Source: JAICYJ01 sp038212095
Lineage (GTDB): Bacteria; Actinomycetota; Thermoleophilia; Gaiellales; JAICJC01
Assembly: GCA_038212095.1 (NCBI GenBank)
Contig: JBBQUW010000007.1
Coordinates: forward strand, 62,001 to 126,000
Direction: 5' to 3'
Length of the DNA: 64,000 bases
Below are positions 43,769 through 53,300 of this stretch, in pieces (the stretch's first letter is position 1; each line of letters opens with the position of its first letter). A program made the position numbers and the translations under genes. A model generated the notes under the pieces. That model did not search any database. It worked only from the letters and a program-made list of their open reading frames with translations, and was not told the origin of the DNA.

Positions 43769-45207
43769 AGCTGATCTACGAGCGATCGCAGGCGGGGCGC
43801 CGCGCATCCTCGGTGCCCGACCCCGGGCTGCCGCCGGCGGACGTTCCGCAGCGGCTGCGGCGCGCGCGCCCAGCCCGGCTGCCGGAGCTGGCCGAGCCGG
43901 AGCTGGTGCGCCACTTCACGGAGCTCTCCACTCGCAACTTCGGCATCGACACCGGCTTCTATCCGCTGGGCTCGTGCACGATGAAGTACAACCCGCGCGT
44001 CAACGAGCGGCTGGTCGGGCTGCCCGGCTTCCGCGACCTGCATCCCTACCAGGACGACGCCGACGCCCAGGGAGCGCTGGAGTTGATGTGGCGGCTGCAG
44101 GAGATCCTGGCCGAGGTGGTGGGGCTGGACGCCGTCACGCTGCAGCCGGCCGCCGGTTCGCAGGGCGAGCTGACCGGGTTGACCCTGATCAGCGCCTACT
44201 TCCGCGACCGCGGCGAGCACGAGCAGCGGCGCGAGATCGTGATCCCCGACACCGCCCACGGTACCAACCCGGCCAGCGTTACTATGGCAGGCTACAACGT
44301 TGTCAAGGTCAACGTTGACGCGCGAGGCAACATCGACATGGACGACCTGCGCGGGAAGGTGGGGCCGGCCACCGCGGGGCTGATGCTGACCAACCCATCG
44401 ACGCTGGGACTGTTCGAGGAGCGGATCGAGGAGGTGGCCGCGATCTTCCACGAAGCCGGTGCGCTGCTCTACTACGACGGCGCGAACCTGAACGCGGTCT
44501 GCGGTGTTTCCCGCCCTGGCGACATGGGATTCGACGTCCTGCACTTCAACCTGCACAAGACGTTCTCGCAGCCGCACGGCGGCGGCGGGCCCGGTGCCGG
44601 CTCGGTTGCCGTGAGAGACATCCTCGAGCCGTACCTGCCCGCTCCCACCGTGGTGCGGGAGGGCGACAGCTACCGCCTCGACTACGACCGGCCGCGCTCC
44701 ATCGGTCGCGTGCGCGGATTCGGCGGCCCGTTCGGGGTGTTCGTACGGGCGTATGCCTTCATCCGCATGTGGGGACCGGGCTTGCGTGAGATGTCCGAGA
44801 CGGCCGTGCTGAACGCCAACTATATGCTGGCTCGGCTGCGCGATGACTACGAGCTGCACTACGACCGCCACTGCATGCACGAGTTCGTGCTGTCGGCGCG
44901 CGGGCTGAAGAAGGAGTACGGCGTGACAGCCCTGGACGTCGTCAAGCGGCTGATGGACTTCGGCTACCACCCACCCACCGTGTACTTCCCGCTGGTGGTG
45001 CCTGAGGCGCTGATGATCGAGCCGACCGAGACCGAGGCCAAGGAGACGCTGGACGAGTTCTGTGACGCGATGCTGGCGATCGTGCGCGAGGCGGCCGAGA
45101 CGCCGGAGCTGCTCAAGCAGGCCCCGCATACGCGGCCGGTGTCCCGGCTGGACGAGGCGGCGGCCGCCAAGCGGCTGGTCGTGAGGCACCATTTCGACGA
45201 GCAGTAG
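43765..45207 (+). CDS. gcvPB: glycine dehydrogenase (decarboxylating) subunit 2
   Basis: This is the 480-residue catalytic half of the P protein. PLP binds Lys265 in HFNLHKTFSQPHGGGGPG. FYPLGSCTMKYNPRVNE (about 65-81) and PDTAHGTNPASV are further signatures. With subunit 1 it decarboxylates glycine and loads the aminomethyl group onto GcvH. The ATG overlaps subunit 1; a HAD hydrolase follows seven bases later. Confidence 0.95.
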   Translation: MKLIYERSQAGRRASSVPDPGLPPADVPQRLRRARPARLPELAEPELVRHFTELSTRNFGIDTGFYPLGSCTMKYNPRVNERLVGLPGFRDLHPYQDDADAQGALELMWRLQEILAEVVGLDAVTLQPAAGSQGELTGLTLISAYFRDRGEHEQRREIVIPDTAHGTNPASVTMAGYNVVKVNVDARGNIDMDDLRGKVGPATAGLMLTNPSTLGLFEERIEEVAAIFHEAGALLYYDGANLNAVCGVSRPGDMGFDVLHFNLHKTFSQPHGGGGPGAGSVAVRDILEPYLPAPTVVREGDSYRLDYDRPRSIGRVRGFGGPFGVFVRAYAFIRMWGPGLREMSETAVLNANYMLARLRDDYELHYDRHCMHEFVLSARGLKKEYGVTALDVVKRLMDFGYHPPTVYFPLVVPEALMIEPTETEAKETLDEFCDAMLAIVREAAETPELLKQAPHTRPVSRLDEAAAAKRLVVRHHFDEQ

Positions 45208-45214
45208 CGGCGCC

Positions 45215-45916
45215 GTGGAGGCGGTGCTCTTCGACTACGGCGACACGCTGTTCCATTTCCGTTACGAGCAGCGCACCCACCGCCGCGCGCTGGAGCGTCT
45301 GGTCGAGGTGATGGAGCTGGTGGAGATCGACCAGCGGGCTCTGTTCGACGAGTTCATGGCGCGATTCGAGCGAGCGCTGGAGGAGCGCGGCGAGCACGCC
45401 GAGATGGACTACGCCGGCCTGGTGCGCGAGGTGCTGGCGGCGTTCGGGGTGTCGGTGGACGACGAGCGGCTGATGCGCGGCCTGCACGCCGAGCACCGCG
45501 CGTGGGATGCCAGCCGTGAGCTCCATCCCAGCACCACCGTCCTGCTCGATGAGCTGCGCCGGCGAGGGCTGCGCGTCGGTCTGGTATCGAACGCGTTCGA
45601 TCCGCCGTCTTTCATGCATGAGGATCTCGAGCTGGCGGGCATCGCCGCGCGGATCGATGCCGCCGTGTTCTCGTCCGAGCTCGGGCTGCGCAAGCCGCAC
45701 CCCGCCATCTACCGCAGCGTGCTGGAGCGGTTGGCGGTCGAGCCGGAGCGGGCGCTGTTTGTCGGCGACCGCGTGCTGGAGGATGTGGTCGGCCCGCGGC
45801 GGCTGGGAATGCGCACGTGCCTGGCGTTGTACTTTCGTGAGGACGAGGGTGACCACTCGCTGGCCGACCATCGCATTCACGACCCGCTTGACGTGCTCGC
45901 GCTGATCACCCGATGA
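45215..45916 (+). CDS. HAD-family phosphatase
   Basis: This is a 233-residue haloacid-dehalogenase-type hydrolase. Motif I is FDYGDTL (nucleophile Asp7, acid/base Asp10), motif II is VSNAFD, motif III is LRKPHPAIY and motif IV is FVGDRVLEDV. A helical cap follows motif I (subtype IA). It starts with GTG seven bases after gcvPB, so it is probably cotranscribed with the glycine cleavage genes. A phosphoglycolate- or phosphoserine-like substrate would fit one-carbon metabolism, but this is speculation. Confidence 0.85.
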   Translation: MEAVLFDYGDTLFHFRYEQRTHRRALERLVEVMELVEIDQRALFDEFMARFERALEERGEHAEMDYAGLVREVLAAFGVSVDDERLMRGLHAEHRAWDASRELHPSTTVLLDELRRRGLRVGLVSNAFDPPSFMHEDLELAGIAARIDAAVFSSELGLRKPHPAIYRSVLERLAVEPERALFVGDRVLEDVVGPRRLGMRTCLALYFREDEGDHSLADHRIHDPLDVLALITR

Positions 45917-45976
45917 GCCTGCCGGCGGCCCCGGCTCGCACTGGTTCGAATCGGATACGCGGGTAGACTGGTCGCC

Positions 45977-46384
45977 ATGGGCAGCATCCGACAATCCCTG
46001 CCGGTTGCCGAGCAGCGCACCGAGGTCGAGTGCCGGCGATGCGGCGTCGTCTGCCAGAAGGTGATCCACCCGCAGCGCTGTGTGGAACAGGCCTGTCCCT
46101 TCCTGTACTCGTTCGACGCCTTCGGCCGGTCGTACACGGGATGCACGCAGGGCATCTTCGGCGTGGCCATCGACGCCGAGCACCTGGAGCAGGGGAAGCG
46201 CCGCCGCGGCGGCTTCGGATCGATCCGCGCGGTGCGCCAGCCGCTGGCGATCTGCCCGGCCGAGGTCGAGCGGGCGTACGAGAACCGCGAAGAGCCGATG
46301 GGCTGTATCAATCCCGAGTTCTACGAGCTTCCTGACCGCGACGGCTTCCGTGTGGTCGAACGGCCGTACGCGGGCGGCGCGTGA
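45977..46384 (+). CDS. conserved Cys-rich (probable metal-binding) protein
   Basis: This is a 135-residue soluble protein with eight Cys (19, 22, 26, 35, 40, 56, 93, 110), several in CxxC-like spacing, suggesting zinc or iron-sulphur binding. I do not recognise a family with a known role. A TAGACT hexamer ends seven bases before the ATG and no ribosome site is visible, so the mRNA may be leaderless. The stop overlaps the L,D-transpeptidase start, which ties it to a cell-wall gene. Confidence 0.7.
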   Translation: MGSIRQSLPVAEQRTEVECRRCGVVCQKVIHPQRCVEQACPFLYSFDAFGRSYTGCTQGIFGVAIDAEHLEQGKRRRGGFGSIRAVRQPLAICPAEVERAYENREEPMGCINPEFYELPDRDGFRVVERPYAGGA

Positions 46385-47130
46385 CGTTGCCGCGCGTGCT
46401 GGCTCGGATCTCGCTGGTGGTCGTTGTCGCCTGCTTCGGCATGATCGCATTGGGCGCGGCGCCGGCCGGCGGTGGCGGCGGTGTCCGCGCGGCCGTCACG
46501 CTGTCGGCGGCCGCCGCGATCCCCCCGGCGCCGCTGGCGATCCCGCCGCGGCCGACCGGGCCAGGTGAGTTGATCGGCATGGTGACGCGTCCCCTCCTCA
46601 CCTCCGCCGGCGCCGTCTCGCCGGTGACGCCGCTTGGCGGCCACACCTGGCTGCTGATCCTGCGCCATCATGGCCGCTACGGTTCGGCGCTCGTGCCAAC
46701 CGCCGGCCAGCCGCGCCTCGCCCGGATCGACATCTCGTCGCTCCAGCTGCGCTGGACGCGAGTACGGATCGTCGTCGATATCTCCCACCTTCGTCTGTCG
46801 GTGACGCGGGGAAGCCGGCTGCTGGGTCGATTTCCGATCGCCGCCGGCACCTCCGCCACGCCCACGCCGACGGGGATGTTCTCGGTCACCGATCGCGTCG
46901 CGTTCTCGCAGCCCGGCAGCTACGGCAGCTTCGCGCTTGGCCTCAGCGCCCACCAGCACCACCTCGTGGCGGGTTGGACGGGCGGCGATCAGATCGCGAT
47001 CCACGGCACCGACAACCCGGCGTCGATCGGCACCTTCGCCAGCCTGGGCTGCATCCGTGTCAGCGAGATCGCGCTGCGGGTGTTGAAGCGGGTGGTGCCG
47101 CTGGGCGCGCCGGTCGTCGTGCGCCTGTAG
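46381..47130 (+). CDS. L,D-transpeptidase (YkuD domain), secreted
   Basis: This is a 249-residue exported protein with an N-terminal hydrophobic segment (about 10-30), a Pro/Ala-rich spacer, and a YkuD catalytic domain from about residue 128. The active-site motif is His208 (AIHGTDNP) with Ser221, Gly223, Cys224 and Arg226 (SLGCIRVSE). It forms 3-3 DAP-DAP crosslinks or attaches proteins to peptidoglycan, consistent with DAP-type MurE. The GTG overlaps the Cys-rich gene. Its stop codon abuts the stop codon of the convergent arfB gene. Confidence 0.9.
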   Translation: MTLPRVLARISLVVVVACFGMIALGAAPAGGGGGVRAAVTLSAAAAIPPAPLAIPPRPTGPGELIGMVTRPLLTSAGAVSPVTPLGGHTWLLILRHHGRYGSALVPTAGQPRLARIDISSLQLRWTRVRIVVDISHLRLSVTRGSRLLGRFPIAAGTSATPTPTGMFSVTDRVAFSQPGSYGSFALGLSAHQHHLVAGWTGGDQIAIHGTDNPASIGTFASLGCIRVSEIALRVLKRVVPLGAPVVVRL

Positions 47131-47571
47131 CTACTCGTCGCCCTCCGGTCGCCGCCGCAGCCGTTTGACTTGGCCGGTGCGCTTCTTGCCCTCGACCCGA
47201 CGCGCCTTGGCGGCCCGGCTGGGCCGGGTCGGGCGGCGGGGCGGCGGCGGCGGCGCCAGTGCCTCGCGCATCGCCTCGACGAACCGCTGCACCGCCAGCT
47301 GGCGGTTTCGCAGCTGGCTGCGCTCGTCCTGTGCCACCAGCCGCAGGCGGCCCTCGCCGTCGAGTCGGGCGCCCAGCCGCCGGCGCGCTCGCGAGCGTTC
47401 GGCGTCCGTCAGGGTGGGCGACCGTTCGAGGTCGAACACCAGCTCGACGCGGGTGCTGGACGTGTTGACGTGCTGGCCGCCCGGGCCGCCGGCGCGCGAG
47501 AAGCGGAACTCGAGCTCGGCCATCGGCAGGCCGGACGCCGCGCCTATCTCGAGGAGGTCGCCGTCTGCCAC
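47131..47571 (-). CDS. arfB: alternative ribosome-rescue peptidyl-tRNA hydrolase ArfB
   Basis: This is a 146-residue class I release-factor-like protein with the catalytic GGQ (residues 31-33, in GGPGGQHVNTSSTRVEL). The C-terminal tail is basic and Pro/Arg/Lys-rich, as needed to enter the mRNA channel of stalled ribosomes. It lacks the codon-recognition domains of RF1/RF2. The gene abuts the convergent L,D-transpeptidase with no gap, and its 5' end overlaps the endonuclease IV gene by 28 bases. Confidence 0.92.
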   Translation of the reverse strand: MADGDLLEIGAASGLPMAELEFRFSRAGGPGGQHVNTSSTRVELVFDLERSPTLTDAERSRARRRLGARLDGEGRLRLVAQDERSQLRNRQLAVQRFVEAMREALAPPPPPRRPTRPSRAAKARRVEGKKRTGQVKRLRRRPEGDE

Positions 47572-48425
47572 CGTTTCACACCCTTGCGGTTGAGCCGGCG
47601 CAGGGCCGCCATCTCGGCCAGATCGGGACCGCGGCCATCCGCGCCGGACGTCTCCATCACCATCGGCAGGTGCTGGAGGGCCGGGTGTCCCAGCATCACC
47701 GCCAGACCCTCGCCGATCTCGCCCTGCGCGAGGTTCTCATGCCGGTCGCGGTTGGAGCCGAACGGCAGCTTGGAGTCGTTGACGTGCAGGCAGCGCAGCC
47801 GGTCAAGCCCGATCCGCTCGTCCACCTCGCCCAGCAGACCGTCCATTCCTTCCGGCGTCGTGATATCGATGCCGCTGGCGAACAGGTGGCAGGTGTCGAG
47901 GCAGATGCCGACACCCGGCGGGCGGCCGAGCTCGTCGATGATGCGGGCCAGCTCGGCAATGGTGACGCCGATCGTGCCCTGATGGCCGGCGCTATTTTCG
48001 AGCAGCAGCCATGGCCCATCGGCCGCTCGCTCGCCGATCACGATCTGCAGCCCGGGCACGATCTGGTGCATCGCCGCGTCCACTCCCCGACCGAGGTGGC
48101 TGCCGACGTGGAAGACGACGCCCTCCGCACCGATCCGGTGGCCGACGTCGACGGTGGTCGAGAGGGCACGCACCGAGCGGTGGTAGATGGCGTCGTCGGT
48201 CGCGCCGAGGTTGATCAGGAAGGTGGCGTGACAGACGACCGCGCCCACGCCGACCTCGCCACGGCGCTGGTGAAACTGCGCCACCGCCTGATCGCTGTGC
48301 GCGGTCGGCTTCCACATCCGCGGGCTCTGCGTGAACACCTGCACGGCCGTCGCCCCAAGTGCCTCGGCGCGGTCGATGGCAGTGTGGATTCCTCCGGCGG
48401 ACGAGACGTGGGCTCCCAACAGCAT
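47544..48425 (-). CDS. nfo: endonuclease IV (apurinic/apyrimidinic endonuclease)
   Basis: This is a 293-residue TIM-barrel zinc nuclease for base-excision repair. The family segments MLLGAHVSSAGGI, VQVFTQSPRMWKP, the metal-ligand regions LLENSAG, CLDTCHLFASGID and HVNDSKLPFGSNRDRHENL, and the C-terminal METSG are all present. ATG 48425 matches the usual N-terminus; the frame continues upstream only through gltX on the other strand. It is divergent from gltX across a 42-base gap. Confidence 0.94.
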   Translation of the reverse strand: MLLGAHVSSAGGIHTAIDRAEALGATAVQVFTQSPRMWKPTAHSDQAVAQFHQRRGEVGVGAVVCHATFLINLGATDDAIYHRSVRALSTTVDVGHRIGAEGVVFHVGSHLGRGVDAAMHQIVPGLQIVIGERAADGPWLLLENSAGHQGTIGVTIAELARIIDELGRPPGVGICLDTCHLFASGIDITTPEGMDGLLGEVDERIGLDRLRCLHVNDSKLPFGSNRDRHENLAQGEIGEGLAVMLGHPALQHLPMVMETSGADGRGPDLAEMAALRRLNRKGVKRWQTATSSR

Positions 48426-48467
48426 CGGATGAGTGTAGTCAGGCCTGGCCGGTAGGATCTGTCGGCC

Positions 48468-49904
48468 ATGCCCGACCAGCCAGTCCGCGTCCGCTTCCCT
48501 CCCTCGCCCACCGGGCTGCTGCACGTCGGCAGCGCCCGAACCGCGCTGTACAACTGGCTTTTCGCCCGGCACGCCGGCGGAAAGCTGGTGCTGCGGTTCG
48601 AAGACACCGATCGCGCGCGCTCCACTGACGCCGCGGTCGAGCAGGCGTTGCGGGTGCTGGAGTGGCTCGGCATCGACTGGGACGAGGGCCCCTCGCGACA
48701 GACGGAGCGCTACCCCCGCTACGCCGCGGCCGCATCGGGCCTGATCGACGCGGGCAGGGCCTACCGCTGTTACTGCACTGCCAAGGAGCTCGACGCCGAG
48801 CGCGAGGCCCGTCAGCGCTCCCAGCAGCCGCTGATCTACTCCGGCCGCTGCCGCCGGCTGAGCGACGAGCAGCGGGCCGCGTACGAGGCGGAGGGCCGCT
48901 CGTCGGTGGTGCGGCTGGTGATGGATCCGGCCGGCGAGACGGTGATCGACGACATCGTGCGTGGGACCGTCACCTGGGACAATGCGCTGCAGGGGGATTT
49001 CATCGTGCTGCGCTCGGATGGCTCGCCCACGTATCAGTTCGCCAACCCACTGGATGACATCGAGGCCGAGATCAGCCACGTCATCCGGGGAGAGGATCTG
49101 CTCTCGTCCACGCCGAGGCAGCTGGCGGTGTACCGGGCGATGGGGGCCGGCGAACCGCGCTTCGCCCACCTACCCATGATCCTCGGCCCGGACAAGAAGC
49201 GGCTCTCCAAGCGCCACGGCGCCGTCTCTGTCGAGGAGTTCCGCGATCGCGGCTACCTGGCCGAGACGATGCGCAACTACCTGGCGCTGATCGGCTGGAG
49301 CTTCGACGACAAGACGACGGTGATGACCACCGCCGAACTGGTGGAGCGGTTCACGCTCGAGCGCGTCAACACCAGCCCCGGCGTGTTCGATTTTGCCAAG
49401 CTGGAGTGGCTCAACGGTGAGCATCTGCGGATGCTGGCGCCGGAGCGGTTCTGCGATGAGCTGCTGGAGCATCTGGAACGGTCAGGCTCACCCCTGGCCG
49501 CCCAGCCCGAGCGGGTGCGCGAGGTCGCCCCGATCGTGCAGGAAAAGCTGCGCGAGCTGTCCCAGTTCGAGAGCTACGGGGCGTTCCTGTTCGGGCCGGC
49601 GGTCTATGACGACGAGGCGGTGGGCCGCGTGGTGGACGACCCGGACGCGCCGCGGGCGCTGGAGTCTGCGCGAGCTGCGCTGGAGCGTCTGGTGGAGTGG
49701 ACGGCGGCCTCGATCGAGGAGGCGCTGCGGGCGGCCTGCGACGAGACCGGGCTGAAGCCGCGCGTCCTGTTTGGCCCGGTGCGGGTGGCGATCTCCGGTC
49801 GGTCGGTGGCGCCGGGCCTGTTCGAGAGCCTGGCCCTGCTGGGGCGCGACGAGTCGATGGCCCGGATCGATACGTTGGGCAGGAGATTCACGCTCGAGGG
49901 GTAA
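48468..49904 (+). CDS. gltX: glutamyl-tRNA synthetase
   Basis: This is a 478-residue class I synthetase. The HIGH-type motif is SPTGLLHVGSARTALYNW, and the KMSKS-type motif is KKRLSKRHG. The FEDTDRARS and VIRGEDLLSSTPRQ segments are typical. It charges tRNA-Glu (or both tRNA-Glu and tRNA-Gln in bacteria that use the GatCAB route, as most actinobacteria do). A TAGGAT hexamer ends nine bases before the ATG with no ribosome site, suggesting a leaderless message. Confidence 0.95.
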   Translation: MPDQPVRVRFPPSPTGLLHVGSARTALYNWLFARHAGGKLVLRFEDTDRARSTDAAVEQALRVLEWLGIDWDEGPSRQTERYPRYAAAASGLIDAGRAYRCYCTAKELDAEREARQRSQQPLIYSGRCRRLSDEQRAAYEAEGRSSVVRLVMDPAGETVIDDIVRGTVTWDNALQGDFIVLRSDGSPTYQFANPLDDIEAEISHVIRGEDLLSSTPRQLAVYRAMGAGEPRFAHLPMILGPDKKRLSKRHGAVSVEEFRDRGYLAETMRNYLALIGWSFDDKTTVMTTAELVERFTLERVNTSPGVFDFAKLEWLNGEHLRMLAPERFCDELLEHLERSGSPLAAQPERVREVAPIVQEKLRELSQFESYGAFLFGPAVYDDEAVGRVVDDPDAPRALESARAALERLVEWTAASIEEALRAACDETGLKPRVLFGPVRVAISGRSVAPGLFESLALLGRDESMARIDTLGRRFTLEG

Positions 49905-49923
49905 AACGGGAGATGGACCCGTC

Positions 49924-50343
49924 ATGACCTCGATCACCACCAACCGACCGCGCTCGATCCAGCTTCCAGAGATCAGTCTGGCTGCGATCGTGCTGGCACT
50001 GGCGTTCGCCGCCGTGGTGGCATCGGTTGTCGGCATCGCGGCGTGGACGATCCGCTCCGGCCCCGGCATCACCCAATCGGACGTCGCGGCCGCCCAGCAG
50101 GCCGCGTACGCGAACGGCCACGATGCCGGCTACCAGGACGGGCTCACCAAGGGCCGCGCCGGCGGTCACGCGTCGGGCTATCGGGCCGGGCATGCCGATG
50201 GTTTCAAGGCCGGTCGCCAGGCGGGGCTCGCCACCGGCCTTCGCAGAGGTCGCACGGCCGGGTATTCGGCCGGCTACGCCGCGGGCCAGGCGGCCGCGCA
50301 GCCGATCGCAAAGACGACCACCACCAAGACGACCACGCACTGA
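49924..50343 (+). CDS. membrane protein with glycine tetrad repeats
   Basis: This is a 139-residue protein of unknown function. One hydrophobic helix (about 23-45) follows a short N-terminal tail. From about residue 60 to 120 the chain is a run of 4-residue units with Gly in every fourth place and Ala/Tyr/His neighbours (GHDAGYQDGLTKGRAGGHAS and on). The tail is Thr/Lys-rich. The repeat predicts a glycine-ridged helix able to self-associate. The ATG has GGGAG upstream. It follows gltX by 19 bases and may be cotranscribed. Confidence 0.65.
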   Translation: MTSITTNRPRSIQLPEISLAAIVLALAFAAVVASVVGIAAWTIRSGPGITQSDVAAAQQAAYANGHDAGYQDGLTKGRAGGHASGYRAGHADGFKAGRQAGLATGLRRGRTAGYSAGYAAGQAAAQPIAKTTTTKTTTH

Positions 50344-50351
50344 GCGGACGC

Positions 50352-50370
50352 GCGCGTCGGCTCGACGCGC
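50352..50370. terminator. hairpin between convergent genes
   Basis: A perfect 8-base stem (GCGCGTCG/CGACGCGC) with a 3-base loop lies in the 30-base gap between two convergent genes. No T-run is present, so a bidirectional terminator is likely but not certain. Confidence 0.5.
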
Positions 50371-50373
50371 CAT

Positions 50374-53300
50374 CTACGCCGCGGCTCGGATGCGGCTCGT
50401 CAGCCAGCCGGCGATCGCTTCTCGGGCCGGCTCCAGCACCGCGTTGCCCGCGGCGGTCGCATCGCGCGCGGCTCCGGCATCGGCGCCGTGCAGGCGCACG
50501 AACCCACCGGCGGCCGCGTGCAGGGCCGCCTCCAGGCCCGCTCGAAGCGGCTGCACCACGATCGTGATGTCGGCGCCGGCGTCCAGATCTGCCCCGCTTG
50601 TGGCCGCGGCTGCGAGAACCCGCTCGGTGAGCTGGTCGCCGGCTCCGTGCAGGCGGCGATCAGCGATCAGGTAGAGGCAGGCGCTGTCGCCGGGCATCGT
50701 GGTCTGCGACCAGGCCAGCAGCAGATCGCCGAGGCGGTCCGAACCCGACCAGGCCGGCATCGCCAGCAGCTTGGCGGCCGCATCACCCTCCAGCGGAAAG
50801 GGGGCCGCCGGCGCGTCCAACGCTCGCGGCGGCCGCGCCGCGAGCAGCTCAATGCGCGCGCGGTACATGGCCGCCACCGCATCCCACGAAAGGAGCTCGG
50901 CCGCCGCCCGCCCAGCCTGGCCGCGCTTTCGGCGATCAACGCGATCGCGGTCGGCTTCCAGCATCAGATCGCGCAGGGCTGCCAGGTCGGGCTCGAGCAT
51001 GAACGCAGCGCCGGCCGTCTGCCACTGGTCGACCTGGTTCCCCGGTATCGGACGCAGTGCGCTTGGGATTCGCCAGCCGGCGCCGGCGGGGACAAACTCA
51101 TCGGTCGGTCCGCCCTCGGTGGCGATCACCGGCAGGCCACTGGCCATCGCCTCCAGTGCCGGCATGCAGAAGCCCTCGCCACGATACGGCAGCACCATCA
51201 CGTCGCATGCCCGGTACAGCGCGGCCATCTGCTCGTCGCTCAGGTCGTGATCGATGTGCACGATCCGCGGCAGCAGTCCGTCGCGCTGGTACTGCTCCAG
51301 CCGGCCGAGGTCGGCGTCGGCGTAGATCTCACCGGCGCCCGAGCTCTTGATCACGAGGCAGACGTCGTCGCGGCCCTGGAAGGCGTCCAGGTAGGCGGCC
51401 ACCAGCAGCTCCGGCGCCTTGCGCTCGATCAGGCCGCCCACGAACAGGAACCGCGTGCCCTCCGGCGCGTCCAGCGGGAAGCGCTCCCCTTCGGGCCGGA
51501 ACAGGTCGAGGTCGACGCCGTTGGGCACCACCGCCACCCGGTCCGGGTCGATGCCGCCGGCGACGTACATCCGCTTCACGTACTCGCTCGGCACCCATAG
51601 CTCGTCGACGTTGCGGCGGATTGGGTCGATCCACTCCGCCGGCACGGCACCGAACTCCCACGGCTGGATCACCGCCAGCCGGGCGGTCGAGGGGCCGAAG
51701 TCATACGGCCACTGGTGGCGCACCTCGATCTCGGTGGGATGCTGTGGCACTCGATCGAGGCCGTCGCCCGAGCGCAGGACCCGCTGCAGCGCGATGCCCG
51801 GCTCACCGGCCAGCCGACGGCACACCTCGCGGTTGATCCCAGCCAGGCTGGTCTTCCGCAGCTGGTCGCCGTGCCAGGACACGGTCACCGGCTGGCGATC
51901 GGGCCGATCGCGCGAGGGTCGCTCGCCGTTGTAGTAGCGCTCCAGCTCGTCGACGTAGGCGGCGAACCGCCGCGGAGGCTCGATGTTCTCCTGGAGCCGC
52001 TCCAGCAGGCCGGCTTCTCCGGCCAGCCGGTCGAGCTTGGCCGCCAGGTCGTCCACGTCGCGGCCGTCGAACAGCATGCCGTCGATCTCGTCGCGGATGA
52101 AATCGGGGATGCCGCCCATCCGCGCCGCCAACACCGGCACCCGTCCGGCCAGGCACTCGGCCACCATCAGCGGCGCGCAGTCCCACCACAGCGAGGGGAT
52201 CACCGCCACGTCCACGCCCGCCAGCCGGTCGGAGAGGCTCTCGTGGTCGAACGCGCCCATCACCGTCACGACGCCCCGCCGGAGCGCGCGCAGGTGGGCG
52301 GCGAACTGCGGCTGGGCGTCGCCGTGGATCTCGACCCGCACCTCGGCCTGGCAGCGCTGGGCGGCCTCGATCAGCAGGCTCGGGCCCTTGTGGGGATAGG
52401 CGGAGCCGAAGAATCCGACGGTCAGCGTGGTACCCGCCCGCCCCGGCTGTCGCTCGGCACCCAGGTGCTGCCAGATCCGCTCCTCCTGCGGCATCGCCTG
52501 AGACACCACGTCGATCATCTCGGCCGGGTAGCCGTTGCTGACCAGCGTCCGTTTCATCGCCTCGGACACGGCGAGGCACGTGTCGATGCTGCGCCGAAAC
52601 CGCGTCCGCACCTCGGACAGTCGCTCCTGATAGCCACGCCGATCGGGGCTGCCGACGCAGGTGGCGCAGGCCGCGCCGCGGTCGGCGGGGCCGTGGCAGA
52701 GGTCGAGCTGCTCGGTGTACAGGTAGTTACGAGGGCAGATCAGCCAGTAGTTATGCGTCGAGAAGTGCGCTCGGATGCCGCGGGCGGCGATCTCGTCCAG
52801 CAGCCCGGCGCCGAGGTTGTGCAGGTTGTGGACGTGCACCACCTCGGGCCGGTGGCGGTCGAGCGCCTCGGCGAACGCGCGCGTGATCGGCGGATCGTCG
52901 ATCTCGCGCTGGGCGTTGCCAAGATCCAGCAGGCCGTGCGGCCGGTTGTACACGCCGATCAGCCGCACGCCATCCTCGTACCAGCGCTTGACCGCGTACG
53001 CTGGGGCACCCTCGATGCGGCCGACGGCGGCATGGAACACCGTCACGTCCCAGCCGCGCCGCACCAGCTCCCTGGACAGATAGCGGGGTACGATCGTGCC
53101 GCCGCCGGAGTCGTTGTAGCCAAACGAGGTCAGCATGATCCGTCGCCGCCCCCGCAGGCCGCGGTCGCGCAGCCGGCCGGCCACGCTCGGCAGCGGCAGG
53201 CCGCGCTCCTCCATCAAGTCTGCCAGCCGCACCTGTGCCAGCGATTCGTCGCCTTCGGCCTCGGGCACGAGCGCGGCGCAGCCCAGCCGCTCGATGGTCG

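Noticed and set aside
48426..49169. Upstream extension of the endonuclease IV frame by 248 codons
   Set aside because: The extension lies opposite gltX and has no similarity; the ATG at 48425 matches the family N-terminus.
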